From NCBI GenBank assembly GCA_031255415.1, contig JAIRSO010000066.1:24163-88162 (forward strand): 64,000 nt of DNA. Reading direction: 5' to 3'. This DNA is from Oscillospiraceae bacterium (GTDB lineage: Bacteria; Bacillota; Clostridia; Christensenellales; Aristaeellaceae). Below the pieces are notes generated by a model. That model saw nothing but the letters and a program-made list of their open reading frames with translations, was not told where the DNA came from and did not search any database. Positions 50,932-61,818 of this stretch are shown here, piece by piece; positions within the stretch are counted from its first letter, which is position 1; every line of letters begins with the position of its first letter. The position numbers and the translations under genes were made by a program.

Positions 50932-51675
50932 TTACAACCGGGTCAAAGCGCAAGCAGCCTCGCTACGGTTGGAACGCAGTTGGCGGATTCCAACGATTGC
51001 GTAAGATTGTTCCAGAGCGGCGCGGGCTGTTTTGATTATGCCAGGCCAAGAGGGCGTCGCGTTCGAGGGCAGTTTCAGCGTCATCAATGCCCATCCGGAT
51101 TGAGTCAATAGCGGCGCGCAGTCCAGCATAACCCTGCAGGAACGCGCCGCGTCCATCTTCATGTCGTTGACAAGAAGCGACGCGCGGCTGATGGGAGCGG
51201 TTTGAAGGTACTGTCCGGCGGTAGTGCGGATGTGGGTGACGGAAGGGTTGTCAGCCGCGAGCGGATGCAGAGCGCCAGGATCGACTGCAGTGACGAGTAT
51301 CCCAAGAGAGGCCAGCACGTATGACCAGCCTCCAGGCGCGGCTCCAAGGTCGACGGCGAGGGATCCGGGCGCGATAGGTATGCCGAACAGGTCGATGGCT
51401 TCTAAAAGTTTCATCTCCGAGCGGCAGATAGTGAATGGGTAACGCGAGGGTCGTTCAATGGGGAGGGAATCGCCGCGTATGGGTTGGACGTCGCGAGCAA
51501 ATACGGGCGGGTTGGACGACAGTATCCGCGTAAAGTCGTCAAACCCGCCGTCCCATTCGATTATACGGGAGATAGGCGAGATGGGATCGCCCGCGCGCAG
51601 TCCGGCAAAGCGCGAGGTTAGTTCGCGCATAGCAAGGCGTTCAGCCTCGCGATGGAAGAACGCAAGAGCTTTCAA
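50932..51675 (-). CDS. SAM-dependent methyltransferase (RlmM/FtsJ-like)
   Basis: GSLAVDLGAAPGGWSYVLASLGILVTAVDPG. Confidence 0.82.
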   Translation of the reverse strand: MKALAFFHREAERLAMRELTSRFAGLRAGDPISPISRIIEWDGGFDDFTRILSSNPPVFARDVQPIRGDSLPIERPSRYPFTICRSEMKLLEAIDLFGIPIAPGSLAVDLGAAPGGWSYVLASLGILVTAVDPGALHPLAADNPSVTHIRTTAGQYLQTAPISRASLLVNDMKMDAARSCRVMLDCAPLLTQSGWALMTLKLPSNATPSWPGIIKTARAALEQSYAIVGIRQLRSNRSEAACALTRL

Positions 51676-51680
51676 GAGTG

Positions 51681-53075
51681 TTAAAACTCAGCGGAGCCAG
51701 TGGTGCGGGGGAAGGGGATAACGTCGCGTATGTTAGACATGCCCGTAAGGAACATGATCAGTCTGTCAAATCCTAATCCGAATCCAGCGTGGGGCACGCT
51801 GCCATATGCGCGCAGGTCGAGATACCAACGATAAGGTTCAAGCGGCATGTTGAGTTCCAGCATGCGAGAGGTTAAGGCGTCCATGCGTTCCTCCCGCTGG
51901 CTGCCGCCAACCAGTTCGCCAATGCCCGGAGCAAGGAGGTCAGCCGCCGCGACAGTCTTGCCGTCGTCGTTCATGCGCATATAGAACGCTTTGATCTCCT
52001 TAGGGTAGTCATGGACAAAGACAGGGCGTTTGAAGTATGTTTCAGCGAGGTATTTCTCGTGTTCGGTTTGGAGGTCGCTGCCCCAGGAGACAGGGTATTC
52101 GAATGACAGCGGGGCTTTTTGGAGGATGGAGATTGCGTCCGTATAGGTGATACGAGCGAAGTTGGACGTAGCGACGTTTTCAAGGCGGTCAAGGAGGGTT
52201 TTGTCGAACATTTGGTTGAGGAAGCGAAGGTCAGGAAGGGATTCGGTAAGGATAGAGGTGACGATGTCCTTAGTGAAGGATTCCGCGAGATCCATGTCGG
52301 CATGGAGGTCAGCAAAAGCAATTTCAGGTTCGATCATCCAGAATTCAGCGGCATGGCGAGGCGTGTAGCTACGCTCGGCACGGAAGGTAGGGCCGAATGT
52401 GTAACAGTCGCGAAGCGCAAGACAGAATGCCTCGACGTTAAGCTGGCCAGAGACGGTAAGGAAAGCGGCGCGGCTGAAGAAGTCTTGAGAGAGGTCGGCA
52501 AGGCCGGAAGGGGTAAGAGGAGGGGTGTGTGGGTCAAGGGCAGTAACGCGGAACATCTCGCCCGCGCCTTCAGCGTCAGAGGTGGTAATAATAGGGGTGT
52601 GGACATAGATAAAGCCAAGGTCATGAAAGAATTTGTGGACGCGCTGCGCGGCAAGCGAGCGGATACGGAAGACCGCGCCGAATGTGTTGCTGCGAGGACG
52701 CAAGTGAGAGATGGAACGGAGGAATTCAAGAGAGTGGCCTTTCTTCTGGAGTGGGTAATCGGATGAGGAAGGGCCTGAAAGGGTGATGGAGGTTGCCTGC
52801 ATCTCGAAAGGTTGCTTGCGGTCAGGGGTGGGGATGATGGAGCCAAGGCAAGTGAAAGCAGCGCCGACGTTTTGCTTGGCGATATCCTTGTAGTTAGGGA
52901 TAGCGTCAGAAGCAGCGACGATCTGCAAAGGCTGCTGGTGCGTGCCGTCGGATAAGGCGATAAAGGCGAAAGCACGGGAGTCGCGGATAGAGCGCGCCCA
53001 GCCGGATACGGATACGTCAAGGAGCGGCTCGACGGGAGGCGCCGCGTAAAGTTCGCGCACGGTTAGTTTAGTCAT
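51681..53075 (-). CDS. asnS: Asparaginyl-tRNA synthetase
   Basis: MTKLTVRELY start after AGGAGG; FFSRAAFLTVSGQLNVEAFCLALRDCYTFGPTFRAERSYTPRHAAEFWMIEPEIAF. Confidence 0.96.
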   Translation of the reverse strand: MTKLTVRELYAAPPVEPLLDVSVSGWARSIRDSRAFAFIALSDGTHQQPLQIVAASDAIPNYKDIAKQNVGAAFTCLGSIIPTPDRKQPFEMQATSITLSGPSSSDYPLQKKGHSLEFLRSISHLRPRSNTFGAVFRIRSLAAQRVHKFFHDLGFIYVHTPIITTSDAEGAGEMFRVTALDPHTPPLTPSGLADLSQDFFSRAAFLTVSGQLNVEAFCLALRDCYTFGPTFRAERSYTPRHAAEFWMIEPEIAFADLHADMDLAESFTKDIVTSILTESLPDLRFLNQMFDKTLLDRLENVATSNFARITYTDAISILQKAPLSFEYPVSWGSDLQTEHEKYLAETYFKRPVFVHDYPKEIKAFYMRMNDDGKTVAAADLLAPGIGELVGGSQREERMDALTSRMLELNMPLEPYRWYLDLRAYGSVPHAGFGLGFDRLIMFLTGMSNIRDVIPFPRTTGSAEF

Positions 53076-53142
53076 AACATCCTCCTGGAATATAGCATTG
53101 ACAAGTGATGATCCTGGAGAGTCAACGAGCCGGGGCAAGGAA

Positions 53143-53163
53143 GGTCCAGCGGCACGCTGGACC
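53143..53163. other. Perfect 9-bp inverted repeat (3-nt loop) fused to 24-mer copy B
   Basis: GGTCCAGCG-gca-CGCTGGACC. Confidence 0.85.
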
Positions 53164-53178
53164 CATGTGCCGCTGTGA
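53155..53178 (-). repeat. 24-nt dispersed repeat, copy B
   Basis: + strand CGCTGGACCCATGTGCCGCTGTGA is the exact reverse complement of 2602-2625. Confidence 0.95.
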
Positions 53179-53186
53179 TGTTTTTG

Positions 53187-54473
<1,287 letters not shown>

Positions 54474-54476
54474 CTA

Positions 54477-54950
54477 TTATAATATTAACGCGGCTGCCGC
54501 TATGCCTAGCGCCGCCCCGGCCAATACCTCTACCGGCGTGTGACCGATCCATTCTATCAGCGTCTCTTGCTTAATCGGCGTGCCTTTCTCTATAAGGTTC
54601 TCTAGATCGGTCAGCAGCTGATTGATAACCTTCGCATGCCTTCCCGCCTGCCTCCTCACTCCTGACGCGTCATACATAACGATCAACGCTAACGCGCACG
54701 CCAGCGCGAATATCGGCTCCCCGAAACCTTCTTGCAAACCTACTCCCATCGCAAGCGCCGCGGCCATCGCGGCATGCGAGGACGGCATCCCCCCGGACTG
54801 AATGATCTTGCGGATATTCAAACGCTTCTCCGTAATCAACACTACCACTACCTTGGCGATCTGCGCGACGACCCACGCTAACAGCGCGACTCCTAGCACG
54901 CGGTTCTCGAAGATATGGCTCAAATGGGTGATGCGGGACAATTGCTTCAC
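54477..54950 (-). CDS. Divergent PAP2 family protein (DUF212-like)
   Basis: QSGGMPSSHAAMAAALAMGVG; DASGVRRQAGRHAKVIN; GHTPVEVLAGAALG. Confidence 0.9.
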   Translation of the reverse strand: MKQLSRITHLSHIFENRVLGVALLAWVVAQIAKVVVVLITEKRLNIRKIIQSGGMPSSHAAMAAALAMGVGLQEGFGEPIFALACALALIVMYDASGVRRQAGRHAKVINQLLTDLENLIEKGTPIKQETLIEWIGHTPVEVLAGAALGIAAAALIL

Positions 54951-54962
54951 TCCTTTACGCGG

Positions 54963-55847
54963 TCAGGCGAATTCCCTCATCATCTCCACGAACTGCGCCA
55001 GCGGCGCGCCTCGTCCTCCCAGCTTCCATAGGGCCGCAAGCGCGGCGCGTTCCCATTCTTCCGCTTTGCGTTTCGACTCGTTGATCCCGTATACTACAGG
55101 CCATGTTATCTGCCCCTTATCCGTATCCGCATCCTGCAGATCGTCTCGCAGTTGGTACAGCATGCCCAGTTTCAGACCGAATGATACGGCGGCTTCGATC
55201 TCGCTTTCCGACGCTCCCGCCAGCCTGAACCCGGCCTCCGCTGCGGCGCGGAACATCTCCGCCGTCTTCCTCCGATCTATATCCTCCAACAACGCCGCCC
55301 GATCCTCAATCCCGCCGTCCTTCCATCTAACCGACCCTGTTCCTACCATATCCAGATACTGCCCTACGGCTATACCGCGCATTCCCGCCGCGGTCAATAC
55401 CGCGCGCGCCGCGTCCACCCGGCGTTTCATTCGTTCGAATACCATGGCTTCGCTTGCTTTAACGATCATCCGCTCCGCCGCGATTGCTAGCAGCGCGTCC
55501 CCGGACAGCACCGCCATACCCTCCCCATACGCCTTATGATGAGCGGGCTTGCCCCTTCTTGTATCCGCGTCGTCCATCGAGGGCAGATCGTCGTGTATTA
55601 ATGAAAACGCGTGTATACACTCCAGCGCGGCGGCATAACGCAACGCCTCGCCATCTTCCCCATCGCCGCCCATCGTTTCATACGCGGCTAACAACAGCCC
55701 GCCCCGCAGACGCTTCCCGCCTCCTAGCAGCCCATAACCCAGCATCCGCGAGAATTCTTCATACTCCGGCGCTTCCGGCTCGCAGAACCCCGATAGCTCG
55801 CGTTCTATATCCTTTGCCCACGCCGCTAACCGTTCCTTCATACTCAT
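54963..55847 (-). CDS. ispA: Polyprenyl (farnesyl) diphosphate synthase
   Basis: GGKRLRG; FSLIHDDLPSMDDADTRRGKPAHH; YQLRDDLQDADTDKGQITWP. Confidence 0.95.
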   Translation of the reverse strand: MSMKERLAAWAKDIERELSGFCEPEAPEYEEFSRMLGYGLLGGGKRLRGGLLLAAYETMGGDGEDGEALRYAAALECIHAFSLIHDDLPSMDDADTRRGKPAHHKAYGEGMAVLSGDALLAIAAERMIVKASEAMVFERMKRRVDAARAVLTAAGMRGIAVGQYLDMVGTGSVRWKDGGIEDRAALLEDIDRRKTAEMFRAAAEAGFRLAGASESEIEAAVSFGLKLGMLYQLRDDLQDADTDKGQITWPVVYGINESKRKAEEWERAALAALWKLGGRGAPLAQFVEMMREFA

Positions 55848-56062
55848 ATATCATTCCCGTCCGTCCCGCCACGCTCGTCCACGCTCAGCGTGACCAACCG
55901 CTTCTCGGTCTGGTTTAATTGCTCGTCTAGAGCGCGGGCTAGGTTCATCCCGTCGGCGTATGTGCTCATCGCTTCCTCTAGCGTCAACTGCCTCGTCTCC
56001 ATGCGCTTGACCAGCGATTCCAATCGTTCCAATCCAGCTTCGAAAGTCGTGTCATCCGGCAC
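55844..56062 (-). CDS. xseB: Exodeoxyribonuclease VII small subunit
   Basis: FEAGLERLESLVKRMETRQLTLEEAMSTYADGMNLA. Confidence 0.93.
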   Translation of the reverse strand: MPDDTTFEAGLERLESLVKRMETRQLTLEEAMSTYADGMNLARALDEQLNQTEKRLVTLSVDERGGTDGNDI

Positions 56063-57356
56063 GCGTCCCGCTCCCTTCGTCCAGATCCACGCCGTCGGCG
56101 CTCGACCTTACCGCGCCGCCGCGCATGCGTATCATCAGCGTCATACCCGGTTCGACTTGATCCGCGCCGTTCAGCCACCGTCCATGTTCGTCCGACACCA
56201 TCGCGTAACCGCGTTCCAATACGTTCGACGGATTCAGCGTAGCCAGCCGCGCCTCAAGAGCGGTTAGCGCCGCGCGCCTTTGCGGTACGACCCGATCCGC
56301 GCACGCGAGTAACCTTTCGCGCAGTTCGACGATACGCTTGCGCCTCTCGTCAAGCGCGCGGCGAGGCTCGACGGCGTTCAGCCGCGCGGTTAGATTCGAC
56401 AGCCGCTCCCGCGACTGCTTCAGCCGCCTGTCCGCCGCGATCGACATCCTGGCGCGATACTGCCCGATCTGATCCGACAGCGCGGCACGAGAAGGCACTG
56501 CCAGCTCCGCCGCCGCCGATGGAGTCGGCGCGCGAACGTCCGCCGCGAAATCTGTCAGCGTGGTATCCGTCTCATGCCCGACCGCGCTTACTACAGGCGT
56601 ATTACAATCCGCGACGGCGCGCACGACAATCTCCTCGTTGAACGCCCATAGATCCTCGAGCGAACCGCCGCCGCGCCCGGTGATTATCACGTCGATAAAC
56701 GGCAGGCGATCCAGCGCGCGTATCCCGCGCGCGATCTCTTCAGCCGCGCCAGCACCCTGCACGCGCGCCGGAGCGAGATACAACGGCACGCCGGGATGCC
56801 TTCGCGCCGCGACGGTCTGTATATCGCGCACGACCGCGCCCGTCGGCGACGTGACAATTCCCACGCCTTTAGGCAGTAACGGCAGAGGCTTCTTGCGCGC
56901 CGCGTCGAACAGCCCCTCCGCCAGCAATCGCCTTCGCGTTTCTTCGTAACGCAGGAACAGCGCGCCTACGCCGTCTGCGCGCATCGATTCGACATAAAAC
57001 TGATACGCGCCGTCGCGGGCGAATAACGCGGCGCGACCCTCCGCCACGACCCGCAGACCATCCTCCGGAACGATTGCGCACATCTGCGCCTGCCCCCGGA
57101 ACATCACGCATTGTATCCGCGCGGACTCGTCCTTTAACGAAAAGTAGAGATGCCCGCTGCTATGGCGCTTTAGATTGCTGATCTCGCCGCGAAGAGCCAG
57201 CCCCTGCAGCATCGGATCCGCCGCCAGCGTCCGCTGGACGTAGGCGTTCAGTTCCGATACGGTAAGGACGCGGCCAGCGCGTGGCGCGTGCTCGTCCGGA
57301 GCGTCCGCCGCGCCCACTCGCGCCAGTTGCTCCAGCCGATCTATAAGGTTAAGCAC
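56052..57356 (-). CDS. xseA: Exodeoxyribonuclease VII large subunit
   Basis: LTVSELNAYVQRTLAADPMLQGLALRGEISNLKRHSSGHLYFSLKDE; GIVTSPTGAVVRDI; GRGGGSLEDLWAFNEE. Confidence 0.96.
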   Translation of the reverse strand: MLNLIDRLEQLARVGAADAPDEHAPRAGRVLTVSELNAYVQRTLAADPMLQGLALRGEISNLKRHSSGHLYFSLKDESARIQCVMFRGQAQMCAIVPEDGLRVVAEGRAALFARDGAYQFYVESMRADGVGALFLRYEETRRRLLAEGLFDAARKKPLPLLPKGVGIVTSPTGAVVRDIQTVAARRHPGVPLYLAPARVQGAGAAEEIARGIRALDRLPFIDVIITGRGGGSLEDLWAFNEEIVVRAVADCNTPVVSAVGHETDTTLTDFAADVRAPTPSAAAELAVPSRAALSDQIGQYRARMSIAADRRLKQSRERLSNLTARLNAVEPRRALDERRKRIVELRERLLACADRVVPQRRAALTALEARLATLNPSNVLERGYAMVSDEHGRWLNGADQVEPGMTLMIRMRGGAVRSSADGVDLDEGSGTRAG

Positions 57357-58216
57357 GATTCGGCGGCTTCCAATGTATTGCTCATCAGCATCGCGATGGT
57401 CATCGGGCCTACGCCGCCCGGCACGGGGGTTATCGCTCCGGCGACGCTGACCGCGCTGTCGAAATCCACGTCGCCATACAGCTTCTTATCGCCATCGACG
57501 CGGTTCACGCCCACGTCTATGACAGTCGCGCCCGGCTTGATCATATCCCCCTTGATCAAACCTGCTCTGCCCACAGCCGCGACGAGTATATCGGCCTGGC
57601 GGGTGATCGCGCCGAGATCGGGCGTTCGGGAGTGGCAGACAGTCACCGTAGCGTTTCGGCGAAGCAAGAGCAGGGCTATTGGCTTGCCGACTATGTTCGA
57701 TCTGCCGACCACGACGGCATGCTTGCCCGCCGGATCACAGCCTATGCCGTCCAGCAGAGCGACGATACCCTTGGGCGTGCACGGCTCCAGCCCCGGATCG
57801 CCCAGCAGAAGCTTACCCGCGTTGACGGGATGGAAAACGTCGACGTCCTTGCGCGGATCGACACGGCGCACCACCCTGCCCTCGTCAAAACCCTTGGGCA
57901 GCGGAAGCTGCACCAGCACGGCGTGAACGTCCGGGTCGACGTTCAGCCGGTCGATATGGTCGAGAAGCTCGGACTCGGGGACGCTGGAGGGGAGCCTCAT
58001 AACGCTCGAGCGGATCCCCAGCCTCTGGCACGCCTTGACCTTATGCTTAACATACACCTGGCTGGCGGGATCGTCGCCGACGACGATAACGGTCAGATGC
58101 GGGGTAAGCCCCCTGCCTATCAATGATTCCACGCGCGGAACGAGCGAGTCCATGATCCGCGCGGAGCCAGCCCTACCGTCGATGATCAGCGCCGGCTTAC
58201 GCTGCGTATTAATAAT
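57341..58216 (-). CDS. folD: Methylenetetrahydrofolate dehydrogenase/cyclohydrolase; likely non-AUG start upstream of the annotated ATG
   Basis: VIVVGDDPASQVYVKHK, VVGRSNIVGKP, PVPGGVGPMT; in-frame upstream ALIIDGRAGSARIMDSLVPRV matches the usual FolD N-terminus. Confidence 0.85.
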   Translation of the reverse strand: MINTQRKPALIIDGRAGSARIMDSLVPRVESLIGRGLTPHLTVIVVGDDPASQVYVKHKVKACQRLGIRSSVMRLPSSVPESELLDHIDRLNVDPDVHAVLVQLPLPKGFDEGRVVRRVDPRKDVDVFHPVNAGKLLLGDPGLEPCTPKGIVALLDGIGCDPAGKHAVVVGRSNIVGKPIALLLLRRNATVTVCHSRTPDLGAITRQADILVAAVGRAGLIKGDMIKPGATVIDVGVNRVDGDKKLYGDVDFDSAVSVAGAITPVPGGVGPMTIAMLMSNTLEAAESCLTL

Positions 58217-58227
58217 GACCAGCCCCT

Positions 58228-58698
58228 TTATTTGCTTCTTTTAATGCCAGCCAGCACTCCGTTGATAAACATCACGGCCTCGTCCGTCGAAAACATCCGC
58301 GCCATATCTATAGCCGACGCGATGGCTACCGAGCGCGGATCGGAGGCCTTGTCAACCGGTTCGCGCAGCAGCTCGTAGGCGGCGTAGCGCAGTATCATCC
58401 GATCGACGCGGCTGAGGCGATCCAGCGACCAGCCGCGCAGCAGCGGCGCGATATGCTTGTCCAGTTCGCTCTCGTTCATTTCGACCATACGCACCATGTG
58501 GCGGATGTATGGCATCTGGGGATCGTCCGGGGGCACGTCCAACAGATCGCGAAGCGTTTCCTCGTCTTCGCGGGTGAAGTCGCCGCCGGCGTTGCGCATC
58601 TCCCGCGCGTAAAGCAGGCGCAGCGCCGCGGCGCGCGCTTTACGGCGGGATCCTTTGTCTGCGGCGCTATCCTCGGGCAATGCGTTCATTTCATCCAT
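58228..58698 (-). CDS. nusB: Transcription antitermination factor NusB
   Basis: RRKARAAALRLLYAREM; SLDRLSRVDRMILRYAAYELL; MFINGVLAGI. Confidence 0.93.
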   Translation of the reverse strand: MDEMNALPEDSAADKGSRRKARAAALRLLYAREMRNAGGDFTREDEETLRDLLDVPPDDPQMPYIRHMVRMVEMNESELDKHIAPLLRGWSLDRLSRVDRMILRYAAYELLREPVDKASDPRSVAIASAIDMARMFSTDEAVMFINGVLAGIKRSK

Positions 58699-58933
58699 TG
58701 CGCTTCACGATCCTCCGCCACGCCTGGGAGGCGCGCTCGCGCATCGTCTTTGACCTGCCCAGCGCCCACCCGGCGATAAAACACGCCGCGATCAACAGCG
58801 TCTTCCATAACCCTATCGCCAGAAAACTAACGGCGAGCGCTACGCCTACCAGTCCGCATAGCAGCGCGCAAGCCGGCGTGCCAGGCCTGAACGCGTCCTT
58901 CCAGAATCCTCCCGGCTCATGATCCGCCGGCAT
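58691..58933 (-). CDS. DUF2273-like small membrane protein
   Basis: Two TM segments; between amaP-like gene and nusB. Confidence 0.65.
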   Translation of the reverse strand: MPADHEPGGFWKDAFRPGTPACALLCGLVGVALAVSFLAIGLWKTLLIAACFIAGWALGRSKTMRERASQAWRRIVKRNG

Positions 58934-59855
58934 TGTCGACGCCTCCTTCTGGCGGCGAATCCTCGCCGTTCCCGTCTTCCTCGTCTTCCTCGCCGTTCAC
59001 GGGATGAACCTCGATCCTATCGTCCATGCTGAACATGCGGTCAATCACAGGCTCGCCCTCGTTCTGGCCAGGCGTGATCTCGTCTGCCTCCCGCGCTTGG
59101 ATTGGTTCGTCTTTATCCCATTCCCCGCCAAACGGAGTGGACGCGGACGCCGGGATCGCCGGCTCGTCGTCCACGACCGCGCCTAACGGGATCGGGATCG
59201 CGTCCGGTTCGGTATGCTGTTCCCGCTTCAGTTCAGGCTGCGGGAGCGCGGGCCTGCGCGAGGGACGCGAGTCGTCCGGCAGCAGCGGCGGCGTGGTATC
59301 TTCGACGATAACCCGCACGCTGGACACGGATATTCCGGCGCACTCGGCCATGTATGAAATGATCTCCTTCTGCAGTGCGGACGATACCTTGGGCATGGAT
59401 ACGCCGGAGCGCATCGTAGCGCGCAGACGGATCAGCGCCTTGTCGTTCTCGCTGACGATGTTGATCTTGCTGACGGTTATTTCGGGATGCTCGGCTACGC
59501 ATTTGTGCACCAGATGCTCCAGCGCGGGCCTGGCGATGGTCAAGGTGCCGCGCTCGGCCTCCGTAGCGGTAAAGAACGCCTCGCGGCGCTGTTTGGGTAT
59601 CAGGCTGATCCACTGCCGGACTCCCCACAGCGCGAGTATCAGCCCCGATCCTATCAGCGCGGTTAGGGCATACCACTCCCCGGCGCGGATGCTCTGCGCC
59701 GCAGCGAACCCAAATGGAACCTGTATTAGTTTAACGCCCAGATCGGATACGGCCTTCGGCTCGCGAAGCCCGGTCATGACCAGCAGCGCGCCCAGCGCGA
59801 ACAGCAGCAGGCCGCTCAGCGCGAACAGGACGCGGTCGTACCACCTGATTCTCAT
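58917..59855 (-). CDS. amaP: Alkaline shock response membrane anchor protein AmaP-like
   Basis: Two N-terminal TM segments; adjacent to Asp23/Gls24 gene. Confidence 0.75.
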   Translation of the reverse strand: MRIRWYDRVLFALSGLLLFALGALLVMTGLREPKAVSDLGVKLIQVPFGFAAAQSIRAGEWYALTALIGSGLILALWGVRQWISLIPKQRREAFFTATEAERGTLTIARPALEHLVHKCVAEHPEITVSKINIVSENDKALIRLRATMRSGVSMPKVSSALQKEIISYMAECAGISVSSVRVIVEDTTPPLLPDDSRPSRRPALPQPELKREQHTEPDAIPIPLGAVVDDEPAIPASASTPFGGEWDKDEPIQAREADEITPGQNEGEPVIDRMFSMDDRIEVHPVNGEEDEEDGNGEDSPPEGGVDNAGGS

Positions 59856-59892
59856 GGAGCAACGCCTCCTTTTGAGTCAATACGCCGCATGG

Positions 59893-60672
59893 TTAAAGGG
59901 TCTCGTCGGCTAGGATGGCCTCGTCGTCTTCGTCGTCGTCCTCGAAGGTGGGAGACGCTGGCGCGGCTGGGGGTGTTTCCTCGGGTTTGTCCGCTTCGGC
60001 TGCCGGAACGCCTTCGCTCGAGTCCGGCTCGGCTGGAATGGATGATGGGGACGGTTTGCCGCCGTCGTCTTTGCCGTCGTCCTCGCCGGGATCGTCGATG
60101 GACGTTTCCGGTAGATCAACGTCCTCGTCGGCTCCGTCGGGGCGAGAGGCGCGTTCCGCTTCCGGTTCGGATTCTTTGCGCGGAGGCTGGCGCGAGTGGA
60201 CTATCTGGCCCAGCGGCCCGGTTGGTTCCGTCGCGCCGTCCGTCATAGCGGCGGCTGCGGTCGCGGCCTGCGCGAGATCGGCGGTCAGCTGGGCCTCTTT
60301 CTCGAAGCTTACGCCCAGCACGTGCACATCCACTTTCACTACGTGCAGTCCCGTCATCGTCTCGATCGACTTGCGCACGCTCTCCTGCACGTCGCGGCAG
60401 ACCTTCTGGATCGGTTTGCCGTATTCCACCGTAAATACCAGATCGACCGACGCTTCCTCCGATCCGACCTCGACCTTCACGCCGCGCGTTACGGGCTTGT
60501 TCTTGCGTCCCAGCAGATCGACGATCGAGGCGGAAGCGCCCATAGCGGCAACGCCGTCTATTTCAGCCGCCGCCATTCCCGCGATGATCGCGACGACCTC
60601 GCTGGCGTAGGTAATAGAGCCTATCTCCGTCATGCTTGTCGCCACGTGGGCGGGCAGGTTTTCGTTTGCCAA
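59893..60672 (-). CDS. Asp23/Gls24 family envelope stress protein with acidic C-terminal extension
   Basis: GSITYASEVVAIIAGMAAAEIDGVAAMGAS; VDLVFTVEYGKPIQKVCRDVQESVRKSIETMTGLHVVKVDVHVLGVSF. Confidence 0.93.
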   Translation of the reverse strand: MANENLPAHVATSMTEIGSITYASEVVAIIAGMAAAEIDGVAAMGASASIVDLLGRKNKPVTRGVKVEVGSEEASVDLVFTVEYGKPIQKVCRDVQESVRKSIETMTGLHVVKVDVHVLGVSFEKEAQLTADLAQAATAAAAMTDGATEPTGPLGQIVHSRQPPRKESEPEAERASRPDGADEDVDLPETSIDDPGEDDGKDDGGKPSPSSIPAEPDSSEGVPAAEADKPEETPPAAPASPTFEDDDEDDEAILADETL

Positions 60673-60836
60673 TTGGGATTACCCTCCTTCTTAGTTGGCC
60701 GGGGCGTTCGTCCCGATCCACCCTGCACGGCGCGGACTGGTATTCCGCGCCTGTAAGCCGCGCTGCCTTAGTATACCAGATCGATCAAGCTTTTACAATC
60801 CAGGCTCGCCGCATCTTTATAATGGCGGGATACGGC

Positions 60837-61658
60837 CTATTTGGTTAAGACTATCTTGACGTTGCCGGGGGACTCGCCCGTTTCCGCCGTGACCATATCC
60901 AGGATGCTAGCCATCTGCTGGTTGGATAGTTTATCCTGGCGCACGACCACGTTGACCGATCCCGGCCTTACCGTGACGTAGGAGTCGCCGAACCCGCGCG
61001 CCGCCATGAGGCTTTGCAAAGTGGCTTCCGTCGCGATGGATTTAGCCAGCGTTAGTTTCTCGCCGCGCGCCTGTTCCAGCGTCGCCGCGTCCGCGTTCAC
61101 GTCGGCTATCAGCGCGTCCAGCATCGTGATGGATTGTTCGCGCGCCGCGTCCATCTGCTGTTTATACGTCGCGAAGGAGCTAAGCGTGGTCAGCGTGGTC
61201 TCGCCGGCTCCAGGCTCGGGCGTGGACTCGGGCGCGGAGGCCGCGCCAGGCTCGGCGGTCGAGGACGCTTCAGGCACGTTCTGCCGGATCGTGACCGGGA
61301 GACCGACTATGCTGGAGAGGGGTTTGGATATAGCGGCCCACGCCCCGCTTGCGATAAGCAGCAGGCACAGCCCCGACATGGCGAGGATTCTCGACCGAGG
61401 CGGCGCGTCCGATTCGGTATCGACTCCGGGCAGTTTCGCGGGCTTGGCGGGACGCTCCCGCTTGGCGGGGCGGTCTTGTTTGACAGGCCGCGCGGGCTTT
61501 GACGCGAACGCGAGCAGCGTCAACGGCGAGCGAAGCCGCGCGGACGGTTTGGTTTGCGAGGAGTGGGATAATCGCGAGGGTTTGGGCGGTTTAGCGTACT
61601 CGACGGGTTCGGTCAGCGCGGCGGACGGCTGGCGCACGGTAAATAGGTTATGCGTCAT
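60837..61658 (-). CDS. spoIIIAH: SpoIIIAH-like protein
   Basis: TM segment; MLDALIADVNADAATLEQARGEKLTLAKSIATEATLQSLMAARGFGDSYVTVRPGSVNVVVRQDKLSNQQMASILDMV. Confidence 0.8.
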   Translation of the reverse strand: MTHNLFTVRQPSAALTEPVEYAKPPKPSRLSHSSQTKPSARLRSPLTLLAFASKPARPVKQDRPAKRERPAKPAKLPGVDTESDAPPRSRILAMSGLCLLLIASGAWAAISKPLSSIVGLPVTIRQNVPEASSTAEPGAASAPESTPEPGAGETTLTTLSSFATYKQQMDAAREQSITMLDALIADVNADAATLEQARGEKLTLAKSIATEATLQSLMAARGFGDSYVTVRPGSVNVVVRQDKLSNQQMASILDMVTAETGESPGNVKIVLTK

Positions 61659-61760
61659 CGGCGATACCTCCTAGCAGCAGTAGGACTTATAGGGCTTATA
61701 CTGATTGTACGGGCGGCGCGCGGTCTTGTATGCATGATATTTTGGCTGGGTATATAATCG

Positions 61761-61789
61761 TTGACAGGCTGGGCTGGATATGGTATGTT
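61761..61789 (+). promoter_or_regulatory. Promoter TTGACA-N17-TATGTT upstream of the T-box
   Basis: TTGACA 61761-61766; TATGTT 61784-61789. Confidence 0.65.
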
Positions 61790-61818
61790 ATGATCGTTTG
61801 ATTATCATAACAGGCTAT

